5,890 bases of DNA, from positions 1 to 5,890 of the forward strand of contig JANYAW010000280.1 of the NCBI GenBank assembly GCA_025361105.1, read 5' to 3'. This document shows, in pieces, positions 5,251-5,890 of this stretch (its first letter is position 1; each line of letters begins with the position of its first letter). Origin of the DNA: Rhodocyclaceae bacterium (GTDB lineage Bacteria > Pseudomonadota > Gammaproteobacteria > Burkholderiales > Rhodocyclaceae). Below the pieces are notes generated by a model. The model did not search any database. It was not told the DNA's origin and saw only the letters and a program-made list of their open reading frames with translations. The position numbers and the translations under genes were made by a program.

Positions 5251-5890
5251 CAGAGTCAAGATCCAAAGAAGATTGCATGAGTTCGCGCAGCAAAGGCAGG
5301 GTGAGCGGACGTTTTTGTTCTAGCGAAAGTCGGTCGAGACCGTCGAGCATTGCCATTAATGAAGGCAGATCGCGGCGACCATGGCGCATCAGATAATGCA
5401 CGATGCCATCGTCGAGCCGCATGCCGCGCAATAGCGCGTGACGACGCAGGGCGGCACTTTTTTCGTGGTCGGTCAGGGTCTGTACTTCATAGATTAAATT
5501 TTGGCCGACGCGGGTGCGCAAATCTTCGCGCAGCGCAAGTTCGAGGGGTGGCAATCGTCCGGCCAGCAGCAGCGCGATGCCTATCAATCGGGCGGCATTG
5601 AAGACGCGAAACAAGGCGATTTGCGCGTCGGGCGACAAGTTTTCAACGTCGTCGATGATGATGAGCCCACCAGCCACTGCAGGAATGTCATTGTTGATTT
5701 GCTGCGCGCTGAGCAACAGCACAGGCCGGCTATCGGCGGTTTCGAGCGCGGTGGCGGTGAGTAAATGTGATTTGCCGGAGCCTTCTGCACCCCACAAATA
5801 CAGTGCGTCGAAGCTGCGCCCGGCCTTGAGCGCTTGCAGGCGACCAAGCAATTCTTCATTGCGCCCGACGACAAAGTTTTCCAGCGTCGG
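5231..5890 (-). CDS. hda: DnaA regulatory inactivator Hda (5' end outside window)
   Basis: Hda is a DnaA-like AAA+ protein that, with the DNA-loaded sliding clamp, makes DnaA hydrolyse its ATP and so prevents re-initiation of replication. The window holds 219 codons. The frame is open to the edge and reads PTLENFVVGRNEELLG at its start, so only a short N-terminus is missing. That part should contain the clamp-binding motif, which cannot be checked here. Counting from the edge, Walker A GAEGSGKS is at 34-41, Walker B LIIIDDVE at 76-83, the sensor-1 region LLLAGRLPP at 107-115 and the arginine-finger region LREDLRTRVG at 120-129. The sensor-2 region GRRDLPSLMAMLDGLDR lies at 171-187. Walker A is canonical (GKS), unlike the GRS of E. 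coli Hda. The apparent TTG start at 5851 is an internal Leu codon. The gene ends inside the downstream HAD gene. It could be mistaken for DnaA, but it is short and no DNA-binding domain IV follows. Confidence 0.93.
   Translation of the reverse strand, partial: PTLENFVVGRNEELLGRLQALKAGRSFDALYLWGAEGSGKSHLLTATALETADSRPVLLLSAQQINNDIPAVAGGLIIIDDVENLSPDAQIALFRVFNAARLIGIALLLAGRLPPLELALREDLRTRVGQNLIYEVQTLTDHEKSAALRRHALLRGMRLDDGIVHYLMRHGRRDLPSLMAMLDGLDRLSLEQKRPLTLPLLRELMQSSLDLDSDEPGAI

Noticed and set aside
5257..5259. TTG as start of the HAD gene
   Set aside because: The in-frame ATG three codons later gives the typical MNLALFDLDNT opening with Asp7 as nucleophile.
5849..5851. TTG as start codon of hda
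   Set aside because: The frame stays open to the window edge and the 13 codons upstream (PTLENFVVGRNEE) match the conserved Hda N-terminal region, so this is an internal Leu.

Overview
The window looks like a piece of a betaproteobacterial chromosome. The evidence is the 23S and 5S rRNA sequence, the accA-tilS pair, an hda gene followed by a HAD-IB phosphatase gene, and moderate GC content. The genus cannot be fixed from the sequence alone. Nothing points to phage, plasmid, transposon or CRISPR origin, and most of the window is core-genome material.

Layout. (1) Positions 1-699 hold the 3' end of an rRNA operon on the plus strand: the last ~405 nt of 23S rRNA (the first base aligns with E. 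coli C2499), a ~118-nt spacer without tRNA, the 5S rRNA and a strong intrinsic terminator. (2) Positions 750-4275 hold three plus-strand genes: accA (acetyl-CoA carboxylase alpha subunit), tilS (tRNA-Ile lysidine synthetase, overlapping accA and lacking the usual C-terminal domain) and a fused periplasmic binding protein-permease of the OpuB/OpuC osmolyte or choline/betaine ABC family, with no ATPase gene beside it. (3) Positions 4331-4544 hold a minus-strand tRNA-Ser(GCU) gene with its own promoter and terminator. (4) Positions 4588-5890 hold, on the minus strand, hda (5' end cut by the window edge) followed by an overlapping HAD-IB phosphatase gene.

How the genes relate. Several serve basic growth functions: rRNA and tRNA supply, tRNA decoding accuracy (tilS), the committed step of fatty-acid synthesis (accA) and replication-initiation control (hda). 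The transporter is the least conserved-looking item and sits between tilS and the tRNA gene. The transporter gene and the tRNA gene converge on a ~105-bp junction that carries two adjacent inverted repeats.

No clearly new system is visible. The items most worth a second look are the transporter fusion without an ATPase, the shortened TilS, the unusual translation-start architecture at accA/tilS and at the transporter, and the repeat cluster in the transporter's signal-peptide region.
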